Shown one piece after another: positions 40,924-52,637 of a DNA stretch of 64,000 nt (position 1 is its first letter; each line of letters begins with the position of its first letter). A model generated the notes under the pieces. The model ran no database searches and had not been told where the DNA came from. It worked only from the letters and a program-made list of their open reading frames with translations. The stretch spans positions 186,001 to 250,000 of the forward strand of contig JANSWU010000004.1 in NCBI GenBank assembly GCA_024743315.1, read 5' to 3'. This stretch comes from Hyphomonadaceae bacterium. GTDB taxonomy: Bacteria; Pseudomonadota; Alphaproteobacteria; Caulobacterales; Hyphomonadaceae. The position numbers were made by a program, and so were the translations under genes.

Positions 40924-41541
40924 TCAGGACAAAGACTCGGCAGTCTTGCGATCAGCGGCATAAGTCGCAAGCTTGTCCGCCGCTTCACGGGCGCGGTCTA
41001 TACTCGCATCAAGCTCGACTAAGGCGTAAGACGCGGTGTTGACATTATCCATGTCGAGTTCAGCCAGAGTGTCGATAAAAGTCCGACGCGCTTTCTTGGC
41101 CGTGACCAAGGCACTTTCATAACTGACCAAATCTGCGCGCAGCGATTTAGCCGTCAACTCGGCCTCGAACAATTTGTCGACTTCCATTGTTGCGACATCA
41201 AGCCCATGGGCAGCGCCTTCAATATCGGTCCGGATCAGCTCAGCTTGATCCGATGGCGTGGCGGCGCTTTTTTGCAGCTCTTGCACATATGGATTGATCG
41301 GTGCGGTCTCGTCATCGCCAGCGCCGTCCATCAGCACGCGCGCAAATCCAAGGAGGCCAGAGCTTTTCGCCACCCATTTTTTGCGCTCCGCCATGTCTGT
41401 ATAAGCGTCGGAGACTTTTCGCAGGCTCGATTCTTTTGAACTCAGATTGGTTTCAACCATGGCTTCACTCGCAACCATGGAGACGGTTGCGCACCCGCCG
41501 AGGCTGGACGCCAAAAGGACCGCTGCAAATACACTACGCAT
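40924..41541 (-). CDS. Hypothetical lipoprotein, helical
   Basis: 205 aa; MRSVFAAVLLASSLGGCATVS lipobox. Confidence 0.7.
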   Translation of the reverse strand: MRSVFAAVLLASSLGGCATVSMVASEAMVETNLSSKESSLRKVSDAYTDMAERKKWVAKSSGLLGFARVLMDGAGDDETAPINPYVQELQKSAATPSDQAELIRTDIEGAAHGLDVATMEVDKLFEAELTAKSLRADLVSYESALVTAKKARRTFIDTLAELDMDNVNTASYALVELDASIDRAREAADKLATYAADRKTAESLS

Positions 41542-41671
41542 AAAGGCTTCTCACCTGCCGAATATCAACCCTCACCTGCATTATCACATACAGATGAGAA
41601 AAACGCCGTCCATACCCTTTATTCAGATGTTAACAGCCGATAGGTGAAGAGGTCGTGAACAAAGGCAAAAA

Positions 41672-42628
41672 ATGCTTAAACTTTACCCACCTATAGAAGC
41701 GCGGCGCTCAGGTTTTCTTAGAGTCAGCGATCTCCATGAAATATACTGGGAAGAATCAGGCAATCCGAACGGATTACCGGTGATTGGAATTCATGGCGGC
41801 CCGGGCGGCGGATCAAGTCCGGAAATGCGCCGGTTTTTCGATCCAACCGTGTATCGGATCATCCTGATCGATCAGCGAGGCTGCGGAAAGTCGACCCCGC
41901 ATTCGGAGCTCGAAGAGAACACGACCTGGACCCTGGTCAGCGACATGGAGGCTGTGCGCGAGCATCTCGGCATTGAAAAGTGGGTACTGTTTGGCGGGTC
42001 CTGGGGTTCGACCCTCGCCCTCTCTTATGCGGTTACGCACACTGAACGCGTCTTCGGACTGATCCTGCGCGGCATCTTCCTTTTGACCGAAGCCGAGATC
42101 CGATGGTTCTATCAAGAAGGGGCCAGCCGCCTTTTCCCAGATGCCTATGACCGATATGTCGCCCCGATCCCGGAAAGCGAGCGCGGCGCCCTCTTGCAGG
42201 CCTTTCATAAACGTCTCACCGGCGACGATCGCGACGCACGCCGCAAAGCGGCCAAGGCCTGGGCTTGCTGGGAAGGCGAAACGATCACAATCCAAGGCCC
42301 AACCAGCCGCCCAAAACGATTTGAAGAAGACGATTTTGCCGACGCGTTCGCACGGATTGAATGCCATTTCTTCGTCAATAAGGGCTTTTTCGAAAAGGAT
42401 GGCTGGCTGTTGGAACAGGCGACTACCAAACTCAAGGACGTTCCCGGAAAGATCGTCCATGGGCGTTATGACGTGGTCACACCGCTTTCCAGTGCCTGGG
42501 CCTTGAACAAAGCCTGGCCGCTTGCCGAGTTGGAAATTGTCACCAATGCCGGGCATTCCAGTCTCGAGCCTGGCATTGTCGATAAGCTGATCCGCGCAAC
42601 ACGGGAGTTTGGTCGCCGGTTCAGATAG
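41672..42628 (+). CDS. pip: Prolyl aminopeptidase (alpha/beta hydrolase)
   Basis: 318 aa; HGGPGGGSSPEMRRFFDP, LFGGSWGSTLALSYA, GRYDVVTPLSSAW. Confidence 0.95.
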   Translation: MLKLYPPIEARRSGFLRVSDLHEIYWEESGNPNGLPVIGIHGGPGGGSSPEMRRFFDPTVYRIILIDQRGCGKSTPHSELEENTTWTLVSDMEAVREHLGIEKWVLFGGSWGSTLALSYAVTHTERVFGLILRGIFLLTEAEIRWFYQEGASRLFPDAYDRYVAPIPESERGALLQAFHKRLTGDDRDARRKAAKAWACWEGETITIQGPTSRPKRFEEDDFADAFARIECHFFVNKGFFEKDGWLLEQATTKLKDVPGKIVHGRYDVVTPLSSAWALNKAWPLAELEIVTNAGHSSLEPGIVDKLIRATREFGRRFR

Positions 42629-42759
42629 CCAGGCTTACACGCTGACGTTGTGCGCTATCGATAAAATTGTCTCAGACTATCAAAGCCATACGAATTTTAT
42701 ATTCGCCTTATTGGTGTGTCGCTCCACCTCACGAGGGTCAAACTTGGGAGTGACATTCA

Positions 42760-43629
42760 ATGAAAAAACTATTGCTCGCCGCAGCAGCGGGGACTGTTCT
42801 TGCGGCCTGTGTCAACACTACGACCACTGAAGTCGCCGAAGAAGACGCCGAAACCGTGGTCGTCGAAGTCGAAGAGACCGTCGAAGAAGTGGTGGAAGAA
42901 GTTCAAGCCTCAGCGCCAGAGCTTTGCCTCGATGCCGGCCCACAGACGCCGCGCGATATTTCAAGCACAATCGGCCTGAACACCGTGACCTTCCCGAAGG
43001 CACCGCCATCGACCTCCATGAACCTGTGCAACATTCACACACACACCAATGCCGAACATAAAGGCCCAGGCTTCAGCGTCTTCGTCGATGCCACGGACAA
43101 TGGCGGCTATGCGTGTAACGAAACCGCTGATCTGACCGAAGCGGAACTAATGCCATCTGAAGGCGCTTATAAAGGCGTCGTGCCGGGCCAGACCATTGAG
43201 GTCCATTGGGTCCACACAACCTGTGATGCCACCCCTGGCGAAGGTCTGGGCGCATGTGTGCCCGAGGGCTGCACCGACCCGCTCCTGCGCGTTGAGGCGC
43301 AGACTTTCCTCGTCGTGAATGATGAGAACGCACTCGACTTCACGGTCATGGCCGACGTGATCGAGGAAAAAGGCGGCTTCTATCAGGCCGGCATGATCCC
43401 ATCTGATACCGGCACGCCGGTGACCTTCCCGGGCTCAACCACTGGACCGAGCTATACGCAAGCGGTTTGCTCGCCAGCACAGGTGACCTGGAATGTGCGC
43501 CCAATGTGCGCCAAGCTGGACATCAACTCGCTCCACGCTTGGGCCGAAGGCAATGTCTTCAACGAGACCGAGTCGCACGGTGTACGCCAGCTGGTCACAG
43601 CTCCTGAGCTGCTGTCGCCGATCCAGTAA
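42760..43629 (+). CDS. Delta-class carbonic anhydrase-like lipoprotein
   Basis: 289 aa; lipobox VLAAC; CNIHTHTNAEHKGPGFSVFV and VHWVHTTCD match the His-rich core I recall for this family. Confidence 0.75.
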   Translation: MKKLLLAAAAGTVLAACVNTTTTEVAEEDAETVVVEVEETVEEVVEEVQASAPELCLDAGPQTPRDISSTIGLNTVTFPKAPPSTSMNLCNIHTHTNAEHKGPGFSVFVDATDNGGYACNETADLTEAELMPSEGAYKGVVPGQTIEVHWVHTTCDATPGEGLGACVPEGCTDPLLRVEAQTFLVVNDENALDFTVMADVIEEKGGFYQAGMIPSDTGTPVTFPGSTTGPSYTQAVCSPAQVTWNVRPMCAKLDINSLHAWAEGNVFNETESHGVRQLVTAPELLSPIQ

Positions 43630-43652
43630 ACGCGATACCGTTGCCAAAAAAG

Positions 43653-43684
43653 AAAACCCCGCCTCACAACGAGGCGGGGTTTTT
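43653..43684 (+). terminator. Intrinsic terminator, possibly bidirectional
   Basis: AAAACCCCGCCTC-acaac-GAGGCGGGGTTTT, 13-bp perfect stem. Confidence 0.92.
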
Positions 43685-43705
43685 GTTTCGCGAAGCTTAG
43701 TCGCC

Positions 43706-45154
43706 TTATCCGTTCGGCCCGAGTAGCACGGTGAGGAAGCCTGGCAGCTGCATCCCGAAGCCCTGCAAGGCATCAAGCGAGCCGAAGATCAGGATGAAGG
43801 TCAGAGCCGGCGGCACCACCCAGCGCACCATGAAACGCCACATATTCATGACATTGCCTTCACCGAGTTCTGATTCCAGCATTTTCCGGCTCAGCACCCA
43901 GCCGGCAAAAATCGAGACCAGGAGCGCACAGAGCGGCAGCATGATATTGCCGGTGATGAAGTCGGCAAAGTCGATGAACGTGCCCGAGAACACGTAGCCC
44001 ATGCCGATCATGAACAGCACAAAGCCGATGCCCATCGCGGCGCCTGGTCGGGTCACGCCTTGGCGCTCTTCAAGCCAGGACACCGCCACTTCCATCAAAG
44101 AAATGGATGAAGTCAGTGCCGCAAACAAAGCGAGAATGAAGAAAGCCGAGCCGACCACCGTTCCGATCTCTCCCATCTGACCGAATGCGATTGGCAGAGA
44201 GATAAAGAACAGGCCTGGCCCACCAGCTGGGTCCGCACCAAAGGCAAAGACGATCGGGAAGATCGCAAAACCCGCAATCAACGCCACCATTGTATCCGCG
44301 CTGGCAACGATGGCCGAGGAACGCGGGATATTGGTCTCACGCGAGAGATACGCCCCATAAGTGATCATCAGGCACGAGCCGACGCTGAGCGAGAAAAAAG
44401 CTTGCCCGACGGCTGCCAGGAAGGTCCCAAAGCCAACTTTCGAAAAGTCTGGGCTGAGCAGGAAGGACGCGGCTGCGCCGGCATCGCCTTCGATCAAGGC
44501 AAAGCCAACAATGCCGATCAACAAGATGAAGAAGGCCGGCATCAGAATCGTCGCGGCCCGCTCAATCCCGCCTTTGACGCCGCGCGCGACGATGAAAACA
44601 TTGATCGCGATGAACAGAACCAGGAAGAACCCGACCAGCAAGCGATCACTGATCGATTTGACAAAATTCTGTGAGGAAATGTCGGCAATCGTCACAGCCG
44701 CCGCATTCGGGTCAGCTGCTTGCGCCGCCGCTGTCTGCGCCGCGGCTTGTTCCGCAAAGGTCTGGAAGGACCCGCTCATCGCTTGCGGGATAAACTCGAT
44801 TACCCAGGCTGAGATCACGATATAGAAGGTGAGAATGAAGAAGGCTGCAAGCGACCCAATCCACCCCACAGCGCCCCAATTTGAACTTTTGCCCTCTGCC
44901 CGCGCCAGTGAATGAATGCCCTCAATCGCTGACATGCCTGATTTGCGGCCGAGACTGTACTCCGCCATCAACACGACCAGGCCAAGGAAAAGGACACAGG
45001 CCAGATAGATGATGATGAAGGCGCCGCCGCCATTCTCGCCAGCGGTAAATGGAAACCGCCAGAAATTGCCGAGGCCGACTGACGAGCCAACCGCCGCCAT
45101 GATGAAGCCAAAACGCGAGCCCCACGTATCTGTCTTACGACCGATCGTTGCCAT
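43706..45154 (-). CDS. Sodium-dependent transporter (NSS/SNF family)
   Basis: 482 aa; SRFGFIMAAVGSSVGLGNFWRFPF. Confidence 0.95.
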   Translation of the reverse strand: MATIGRKTDTWGSRFGFIMAAVGSSVGLGNFWRFPFTAGENGGGAFIIIYLACVLFLGLVVLMAEYSLGRKSGMSAIEGIHSLARAEGKSSNWGAVGWIGSLAAFFILTFYIVISAWVIEFIPQAMSGSFQTFAEQAAAQTAAAQAADPNAAAVTIADISSQNFVKSISDRLLVGFFLVLFIAINVFIVARGVKGGIERAATILMPAFFILLIGIVGFALIEGDAGAAASFLLSPDFSKVGFGTFLAAVGQAFFSLSVGSCLMITYGAYLSRETNIPRSSAIVASADTMVALIAGFAIFPIVFAFGADPAGGPGLFFISLPIAFGQMGEIGTVVGSAFFILALFAALTSSISLMEVAVSWLEERQGVTRPGAAMGIGFVLFMIGMGYVFSGTFIDFADFITGNIMLPLCALLVSIFAGWVLSRKMLESELGEGNVMNMWRFMVRWVVPPALTFILIFGSLDALQGFGMQLPGFLTVLLGPNG

Positions 45155-45255
45155 TCAACTCTCCTCCCAGGGAATGATTTTGTCGCGACACTAGCTCTCG
45201 GCGGACAAAAATCAACGCGATCACTGGCTTTTGCAGCAAGATTGTCGCGCGCAGA

Positions 45256-46419
45256 TCAGGCCCTCGAATGCAGGGGGTCTTTGCGCCCGAGATGCACCGC
45301 TCCGATAATCCCGAAACAGGCTGCAGTCGTAATCATCACGGTGCCGCCATAGGACAGTAGCGGTAAGGGAACGCCGACCACGGGCACCAGGCCGAGCACC
45401 ATCGCGACATTGAACAAGATATAGAAAGCCACTGTCGCGACGGCCCCCGCGGCCGCAAACCGGGCGAACAGGCTCGCTGCCCTCAGCGCGATCATCAATC
45501 CAAGCCCGAGAATCACCATCCACAGGATCAGAACGCCGCTGGTAACAAGAAAGCCAAACTCTTCAGCCAGCACGGTCAAAATGAAGTCTGTATGCTGTTC
45601 TGGAATGTAATCGAGCTGCGATTGGGTGCCTTCCATATAACCTTTTCCGGTCCAGCCGCCAGATCCGATGGCGATTTTCGCCTGCTCGATCTGATAGCCA
45701 TCATCCATCACATTGACCGATTGCCCGGTTAGCTGGGCGAGATATGTGTCGACGCGCTCGCGCTGATAGTCTTGCAGGACAAAGAAATAGATCGCGGGAA
45801 TGCTGGCGACGGCGGCTACACCAATCGCCGTGATCACCCGCCACCAAAGACCGGCGAGAAAGATCAAAACGCCCCCAGAGGCGAACAAAGCGAGCGTTGT
45901 CCCGAAATCCGGTTGGCGGAAAATCAGCGCTGCCGGCAACGCGATCAATGCAAGGGCGGGCAAGTGAATCAGGAATCCGCCGGAATAGTCGTTCCATCGT
46001 TTGTGATAATAGGCCGCCAGGGCGAGGGTCAGCGTAACCTTCATGAATTCAGACGGCTGCACGCCGATCGGGCCAATTTGCACCCAGCGCTGCGCGCCGC
46101 CGCCGGTAAACCCAAAGAACTCCACCGCGACCAGTAAGACCAGGGTGGCAAGATAGCTTGGCCAAGCGGCCCAGAACCACCACCGGATGGGCACCAAAGC
46201 CGTTGCCAGAAGCACGCCAAGCGCAACGCCAAACCGAGTCGCCTGTCGCATTGGCAGGCCAGCCTCTTCCGGATTGGTAAAGGTCGCCGAATGCAAGATG
46301 GCGACACCAATCATCGCCATGGCGCAGATCATCAAGATCAGCCCCCACGGCAAAGATCGAACTTGCGTGAAGAAGGATCGGCGGGAAAAATCCAGCGAGT
46401 TTGAGCGTGTGGACGCCAA
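45256..46419 (-). CDS. rodA: Rod shape-determining protein RodA
   Basis: 387 aa; SEDS family; SGGWTGKGYMEGTQSQLDYIPEQHTDFI. Confidence 0.96.
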   Translation of the reverse strand: MASTRSNSLDFSRRSFFTQVRSLPWGLILMICAMAMIGVAILHSATFTNPEEAGLPMRQATRFGVALGVLLATALVPIRWWFWAAWPSYLATLVLLVAVEFFGFTGGGAQRWVQIGPIGVQPSEFMKVTLTLALAAYYHKRWNDYSGGFLIHLPALALIALPAALIFRQPDFGTTLALFASGGVLIFLAGLWWRVITAIGVAAVASIPAIYFFVLQDYQRERVDTYLAQLTGQSVNVMDDGYQIEQAKIAIGSGGWTGKGYMEGTQSQLDYIPEQHTDFILTVLAEEFGFLVTSGVLILWMVILGLGLMIALRAASLFARFAAAGAVATVAFYILFNVAMVLGLVPVVGVPLPLLSYGGTVMITTAACFGIIGAVHLGRKDPLHSRA

Positions 46420-46421
46420 AA

Positions 46422-48350
46422 CTATGGTCCTCCGCTTCCAGTGCCGCTGCCACCACCGGTTGAGGCCGTACGCGTATAAGCCGGCGATCGGCGGGCATCG
46501 AGGCGCATTGCCTCCGCCATGATATCGCGAGCAACCGGCGCGGCCGCCTTGGACCCACCCTCACCATGCTCGACGATCACCGAGATCGCGTATTTTGGAT
46601 CATCATGCGGGGCATAGGCGACGAACAAGGCGTGATCTCTCAGCCGTCGGGCAATCTGATCTCCTTCGAGGATACCCGTGGCGCGTTCTTGCGCGGAGAT
46701 GCGGCGGACTTGCGAAGTTCCGGTTTTGCCGGCAAGCCGCGGTCCACCCAATCCAAGATCGCCCGAGCGCAGTGCCGTGCCGCCCGCCTCTGACGTAACC
46801 CCATACATACCGGCCTTCATGCGCCGCATAAAGTCCGGGTCGAGCGGCGCATCGAACGGAATATCCGCCTCTGGCCTTGGTCCTTCGCCAATGATGCGCG
46901 GCGTAATGATCCGACCTTCAGCCGCAATCCGTGCGCTCATCACCGCCAATTGAAGGGGGGAGGCTGAGACCTGTCCCTGCCCGATCCCGACATTCAGTGT
47001 TTCGCCTTCAAACCACGGCTCGCCGCGCGCCGCACGCTTCCATTCATCATTCGGAACGACGCCGCTACGTCCACCGGTCAGGCCCAGTTCCCAGCGTTGT
47101 CCAAATCCGAACCGTTTGGAGAAATCAGCGAGATGCTCAATCCCCATCCGCTTGGCGACCTCATAGAAATAGACGTCACAGGAACTCTTGATCGCGGTGT
47201 GCATATTCACCGATCCATGACCGCGCTTCTTCCAGCAATGCCAGGTATTGTTGCCAAAGCGGTAATGACCCGGGCAATAGACTCGCTCGCTCGGATCGAT
47301 CACACCGGCTTCAAGCGCGGCCGAGGCAACCACCATTTTGAAGGTCGAGCCAGGTGGATAGGTGCCATCATAAGCCTTGTGATAAAGCGGCGAATATTCG
47401 ACATCATCGCGCAGGACCGCATAGTCCGCCGAAGATATCCCATTGACGAAATCATTTGGGTCGAAAGCGGGCGTGGACACAAAAGCCAGAATATCGCCCG
47501 TCTCGATATCGAGCACGACGGCCGCACCGCTTTCCTCGCCAAACCGGTCAATCGCAAACTTTTGCAACTCGGCATCAACGGTCAAATAGAGATCGCGGCC
47601 GGGTTTGGGCGCCAGACTCGGATCATCAAATTCGCGGATAATCCGGCCCGCTGCATTGGTCTCGAGTTTACGAAAGCCGGCTTCCCCGCGCAGCCATTCC
47701 TCGGCGAACCGCTCAACGCCGGAGCGGCCGGTGCGCATATCCGGATGCTTGAACAGTCGCCGAATGGCGGCGCGCTCCTGCGCATTGGCATCTTCGCTCA
47801 AACGCTCAAGATCGGCTTCACTGGCTTTCGCGACATAGCCCAGCACGTGCGCGAAATCGCGACCGCGCGGATACGACCGGGTCGCCGCCATTTCAACCTG
47901 CAAACCCGGCAGGCTCGGCGCGAGGACGGACAGGCGCGAAAAATCCTCGTAAGACAGTTCGCTTTTGACAATGGTCGGCTGGAAACTCGCCTGCCGGCGC
48001 GAGTCGCGAATGAGACGCGCCTGACGTTCTGGCGAGATTTCGATCTGTTCTGCAAGATCTCGCAGCAAACGCGGCAAGTCTTCGGCTTGTTCGCGGACGA
48101 AAGAGACCCGGCCCGCTTGCCGATGCGCAGCCAAGGGGCGACCAAAACGGTCAAGGATGCGACCGCGTTGCGGCGGCGCCAAATCGAGGCGGACGCCGTT
48201 TTCCGCTGCGGCCACTTCGAACCGCTCATGTTCCATGATCTGGAGCTGGAACAAGCGCGCAATCAGGGCGCCAAACACCGCAGCCCCACCGCCAGCGGCG
48301 ATCACCGCGCGGCGGTTAAACAAAGCGTCGACGGGACGGTTCCCCTTCAT
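46422..48350 (-). CDS. mrdA: Penicillin-binding protein 2
   Basis: Start MKGNRPVDALFNRRA at 48350; GSTFKMVVA (SxxK), KSSCDVYFY (SxN-like), AGKTGTSQV (KTG). Confidence 0.95.
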   Translation of the reverse strand: MKGNRPVDALFNRRAVIAAGGGAAVFGALIARLFQLQIMEHERFEVAAAENGVRLDLAPPQRGRILDRFGRPLAAHRQAGRVSFVREQAEDLPRLLRDLAEQIEISPERQARLIRDSRRQASFQPTIVKSELSYEDFSRLSVLAPSLPGLQVEMAATRSYPRGRDFAHVLGYVAKASEADLERLSEDANAQERAAIRRLFKHPDMRTGRSGVERFAEEWLRGEAGFRKLETNAAGRIIREFDDPSLAPKPGRDLYLTVDAELQKFAIDRFGEESGAAVVLDIETGDILAFVSTPAFDPNDFVNGISSADYAVLRDDVEYSPLYHKAYDGTYPPGSTFKMVVASAALEAGVIDPSERVYCPGHYRFGNNTWHCWKKRGHGSVNMHTAIKSSCDVYFYEVAKRMGIEHLADFSKRFGFGQRWELGLTGGRSGVVPNDEWKRAARGEPWFEGETLNVGIGQGQVSASPLQLAVMSARIAAEGRIITPRIIGEGPRPEADIPFDAPLDPDFMRRMKAGMYGVTSEAGGTALRSGDLGLGGPRLAGKTGTSQVRRISAQERATGILEGDQIARRLRDHALFVAYAPHDDPKYAISVIVEHGEGGSKAAAPVARDIMAEAMRLDARRSPAYTRTASTGGGSGTGSGGP

Positions 48351-48898
48351 ACCCCTGCTCCTGCCGGAACGCCGCGTCTCACACCCAAATCGAACAGGGG
48401 TGAGATCAGCATATGCACAACCAGCGTTGCGAAATACGCCGTGAGCATTGGCGTAACGCGCACCAGATGACCGGACGATACACTCGCCACGAGCCATACG
48501 AGCGTGATGCCGAAAAACAAAGTTACAACCGGGAGAACAAAGCTCAGCAGCGGCGATCGTTCCGTATCTGCCATCTGGCTGACCATGGCCGACAGCCCGT
48601 AAGTCAGGAGGTTGGCCAGGCCATGACTGCCCCAGGGCGCTTGCGATGCATCTTGCGCGAACCCGAACAGAAGCAAAAAGGCCATCGGCCCGAACGCCAT
48701 GCCCGACCGGCCCCAACCGACTGCGGCGATCAATGCGATATAGGGCCAGGATAACTGCACCCCGAACAAGGTTTTTGGCGTCAGACCGACCATGCCAATC
48801 AGCACCACAAGAAGCGCGCCGATGAACAGGCGTGATCGTGGCCGGGCATTCTCCCAGCGCAGCGCCATGGCATCCGCGAACTCGCCGAGCCCGTTCAT
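48347..48898 (-). CDS. mreD: Rod shape-determining protein MreD
   Basis: 183 aa multi-TM protein between mreC and mrdA. Confidence 0.88.
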   Translation of the reverse strand: MNGLGEFADAMALRWENARPRSRLFIGALLVVLIGMVGLTPKTLFGVQLSWPYIALIAAVGWGRSGMAFGPMAFLLLFGFAQDASQAPWGSHGLANLLTYGLSAMVSQMADTERSPLLSFVLPVVTLFFGITLVWLVASVSSGHLVRVTPMLTAYFATLVVHMLISPLFDLGVRRGVPAGAGV

Positions 48899-49755
48899 GA
48901 TGGATCATCCTCAGGCAGTGCCGACAATTCGGTTTCGACAGGATTGGCCTCGGGCGGCGTAACTCTGATGGTCGGCTTGAGCCGGACATAGCTGAGCTGT
49001 CCGGTCAACATAGCGAGATCGACCCGGATATCCTTGCTGTCACCGCCGCGCACATGTCCAACCACGACGCCGCGCGGAAACAATCCGCCTTCGCCTGAGG
49101 TCAGGATACGCTCATTCGGCAGGAACTCGCCCTGCTCCGGAAGGTCGGTGAGATGGCCAAGGCCGTCGCGTCCACCAAACATGATGGCGCGCAAACCGCT
49201 CGCCTCGCCCATGACTGGAACGCGGCTGTTAAAATCGGTGACTTTCAGGATCCGCGACGAGCGCTGTCCGACCTGGACAACACGGCCAACCAGACCGCGA
49301 TCATTCTCGGCATAATAACCTTCCGAGACGCCGTTGGTCGCGCCGGCATTGGCGAGCAAAGCTTCAGCGAATGGGCCATTTGTTTCAGCCATGATCCGCG
49401 CCGTGACCTCAGCGCCGCCGGGTTCCCCCTGCATGTTCAGGATCTCTTCATAGACTTCCAACCGTTCGGCCATGGTCAGCGCCAGCGCCTTATATTGCGC
49501 CAATTCCCGGACGCGGGCTTCGAGCTCGAGAATGCGCCTTTCCTTGGCCGACGCGCCGCTGAGGCGATCGATCAGGCTGGGGCGGGTGACATGAAAAAGC
49601 TGGTCCGAGGCCGCGGTCCGGATCGGCTCGACCCCTTCGCTTAGCCGCGGTGACGTTTGTAACAGAAGGAGCGCGAGCAGGCCGGCGACGGCAATAAAAA
49701 ATCCATACCGTCGAAGCGGTCGCTGTCTATATCCCTTGCCGCTGGTGCGAGGCAT
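48895..49755 (-). CDS. mreC: Rod shape-determining protein MreC
   Basis: 286 aa; TM + coiled coil; VGRVVQVGQRSSRILKVTDFNSRVPV. Confidence 0.93.
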   Translation of the reverse strand: MPRTSGKGYRQRPLRRYGFFIAVAGLLALLLLQTSPRLSEGVEPIRTAASDQLFHVTRPSLIDRLSGASAKERRILELEARVRELAQYKALALTMAERLEVYEEILNMQGEPGGAEVTARIMAETNGPFAEALLANAGATNGVSEGYYAENDRGLVGRVVQVGQRSSRILKVTDFNSRVPVMGEASGLRAIMFGGRDGLGHLTDLPEQGEFLPNERILTSGEGGLFPRGVVVGHVRGGDSKDIRVDLAMLTGQLSYVRLKPTIRVTPPEANPVETELSALPEDDPS

Positions 49756-49801
49756 GGGCCTTTCCTTCCTTTTCGACCGAGGACATCAGCCCTCGCTCAG
49801 A

Positions 49802-50857
<1,056 letters not shown>

Positions 50858-51041
50858 TTATTTGCGCGATCTGTTTCAACACGCAGCTTTGGTTACTTGA
50901 TCAGCCCTATACCCTCATGCCGTTTAGATTTCATTAAAGCAAGAGGAAATTGTCACCGGCTATGTACGCATCGTACACCAATCTTATCCTCAATATCTAT
51001 TGGGATTGGCGCCAGATGATCCATTTTGATACACGATGAAC

Positions 51042-51058
51042 ACAAACGGCGCGTTTGT
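51042..51058 (-). terminator. Hairpin downstream of leuA (weak terminator candidate)
   Basis: ACAAACG-gcg-CGTTTGT, 8 bp past the leuA stop on the minus strand; no strong T-run. Confidence 0.4.
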
Positions 51059-51065
51059 TAACGTT

Positions 51066-52598
51066 TTAAGCCGCTTTTCGCTTTAATCGCCGAGCCTCGA
51101 GCTTGTTGAGCGCGTGGATGTAAGCCTTGGCCGCAGCCACAAGCGTATCAGGGTCAGAAGACCGCCCTGTCGCCATAATGCCCTCTCCCTTGAGCCGTAC
51201 ATGCACGTCGGCCTGGGCATCAGTTCCGCCCGTCACGGCGCTGACCTGGAACAGATCGAGCTTGCCCTCATGTGGAACAATCTTGCGAATGGCGTTGAAC
51301 ACGGCATCGACCGGGCCGTTGCCTTCGGACGAGACTGAGTGGCTGTGACCGTCCACCAAAACGCTTAGATCAGCCGTTTGGGGCCCCTCGGATCCGGCCA
51401 CAACGCGTAAGCGCTCAAATGAAATCCGCTCACCCATAGCCGAGAGCTGATCGTCGACCAACGCAATCAAGTCGTCATCAAAAACATGTTTCTTGCGGTC
51501 GGCGAGGTCCTTGAAGCGCTTAAACGCCTCGTTCAAGCTGTCTTTATCGAGTTCGTAGCCGAGGCTTTCCAGCTTATCGCGGAAGGCATGCCGCCCCGAA
51601 TGCTTGCCCATGACCAGGCTGGTCTTGGACACACCGACATCCTCTGGCTTCATGATCTCATAGGTCTCAGCATTTTTCAGCATGCCGTCCTGGTGGATGC
51701 CGCTTTCATGCGCGAACGCATTCTTGCCGACAATCGCCTTATTAAACTGGACCGGAAAGCCGGTGATCCGGCTGACCATATGACTCGCGGTGGCAAGTTT
51801 GGTCGTATCGAGCCCGGTCGCAAAGGGCAGGTCATCGCGGCGGGTGTTGAACGCCATGACAACTTCCTCAAGCGCCGCATTGCCGGCGCGCTCGCCCAAC
51901 CCGTTAATCGTGCACTCAACCTGCCGCGCGCCGTTCTGGACGCCGGCAATCGAATTGGCGACCGCCAGACCCAAATCATTGTGACAGTGCGTGGACCAAA
52001 TTACCTTGTCGCTGTCCGGGATGGTTTCGCGCAGGCGACGGATGAGGTTTCCATACTCTTCTGGATGGGAATAGCCGACCGTGTCGGGGATATTGATGGT
52101 TGTCGCTCCAGATGTGATCGCCGCATCGATGCATTTACAGAGGAAATCGAATTCCGTCCGAGTCGCATCCTCCGGGCTCCATTCGACATCATCGACCAGG
52201 TTTCGCGCTTGCGCGACTGATCGCCCGACGGCTTCCAGAACCGCATTCGGGCCCATTTTCAGTTTATGCTTCATATGCACTGGACTGGTCGAGATGAAGG
52301 TATGGATCCGTGGCTTGGCGGCATGGCGAACCGCCTCTGCGCAGCGATCAATATCGCCGGGAGTCGAGCGTGCGAGTCCGCAAATGGTGGCGGATTTGGA
52401 ACGCCGCGCAATTTCGCTGACCGCTTCAAAGTCACCGACCGAGGCGGCCGGAAACCCTGCCTCGATGACATGAACACCCATCGTTTCAAGCAGTTCGCCA
52501 AGCGCCAGCTTCTCATTGTGTGTCATGGACGCCCCTGGCGATTGCTCGCCATCGCGCATCGTGGTGTCGAAAATTACAATATCAGTGGTGTCGGTCAT
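51066..52598 (-). CDS. leuA: 2-isopropylmalate synthase
   Basis: 510 aa; FDTTMRDGEQSPGASM, STHCHNDLGLAVANS, HESGIHQDGMLKN. Confidence 0.95.
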   Translation of the reverse strand: MTDTTDIVIFDTTMRDGEQSPGASMTHNEKLALGELLETMGVHVIEAGFPAASVGDFEAVSEIARRSKSATICGLARSTPGDIDRCAEAVRHAAKPRIHTFISTSPVHMKHKLKMGPNAVLEAVGRSVAQARNLVDDVEWSPEDATRTEFDFLCKCIDAAITSGATTINIPDTVGYSHPEEYGNLIRRLRETIPDSDKVIWSTHCHNDLGLAVANSIAGVQNGARQVECTINGLGERAGNAALEEVVMAFNTRRDDLPFATGLDTTKLATASHMVSRITGFPVQFNKAIVGKNAFAHESGIHQDGMLKNAETYEIMKPEDVGVSKTSLVMGKHSGRHAFRDKLESLGYELDKDSLNEAFKRFKDLADRKKHVFDDDLIALVDDQLSAMGERISFERLRVVAGSEGPQTADLSVLVDGHSHSVSSEGNGPVDAVFNAIRKIVPHEGKLDLFQVSAVTGGTDAQADVHVRLKGEGIMATGRSSDPDTLVAAAKAYIHALNKLEARRLKRKAA

Positions 52599-52637
52599 CG
52601 GCCTGGCCTGGTGAAGTGAGAAGCTTTGAGTTTCTGT

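Noticed and set aside
47097-48470. 457-aa + strand ORF antisense to mrdA
   Set aside because: Opposite conserved PBP2; no recognisable domain; antisense artefact
46422-48989. 855-aa version of the mrdA ORF
   Set aside because: The first 213 residues overlap mreD/mreC in another frame; PBP2 starts at MKGNRP (48350)
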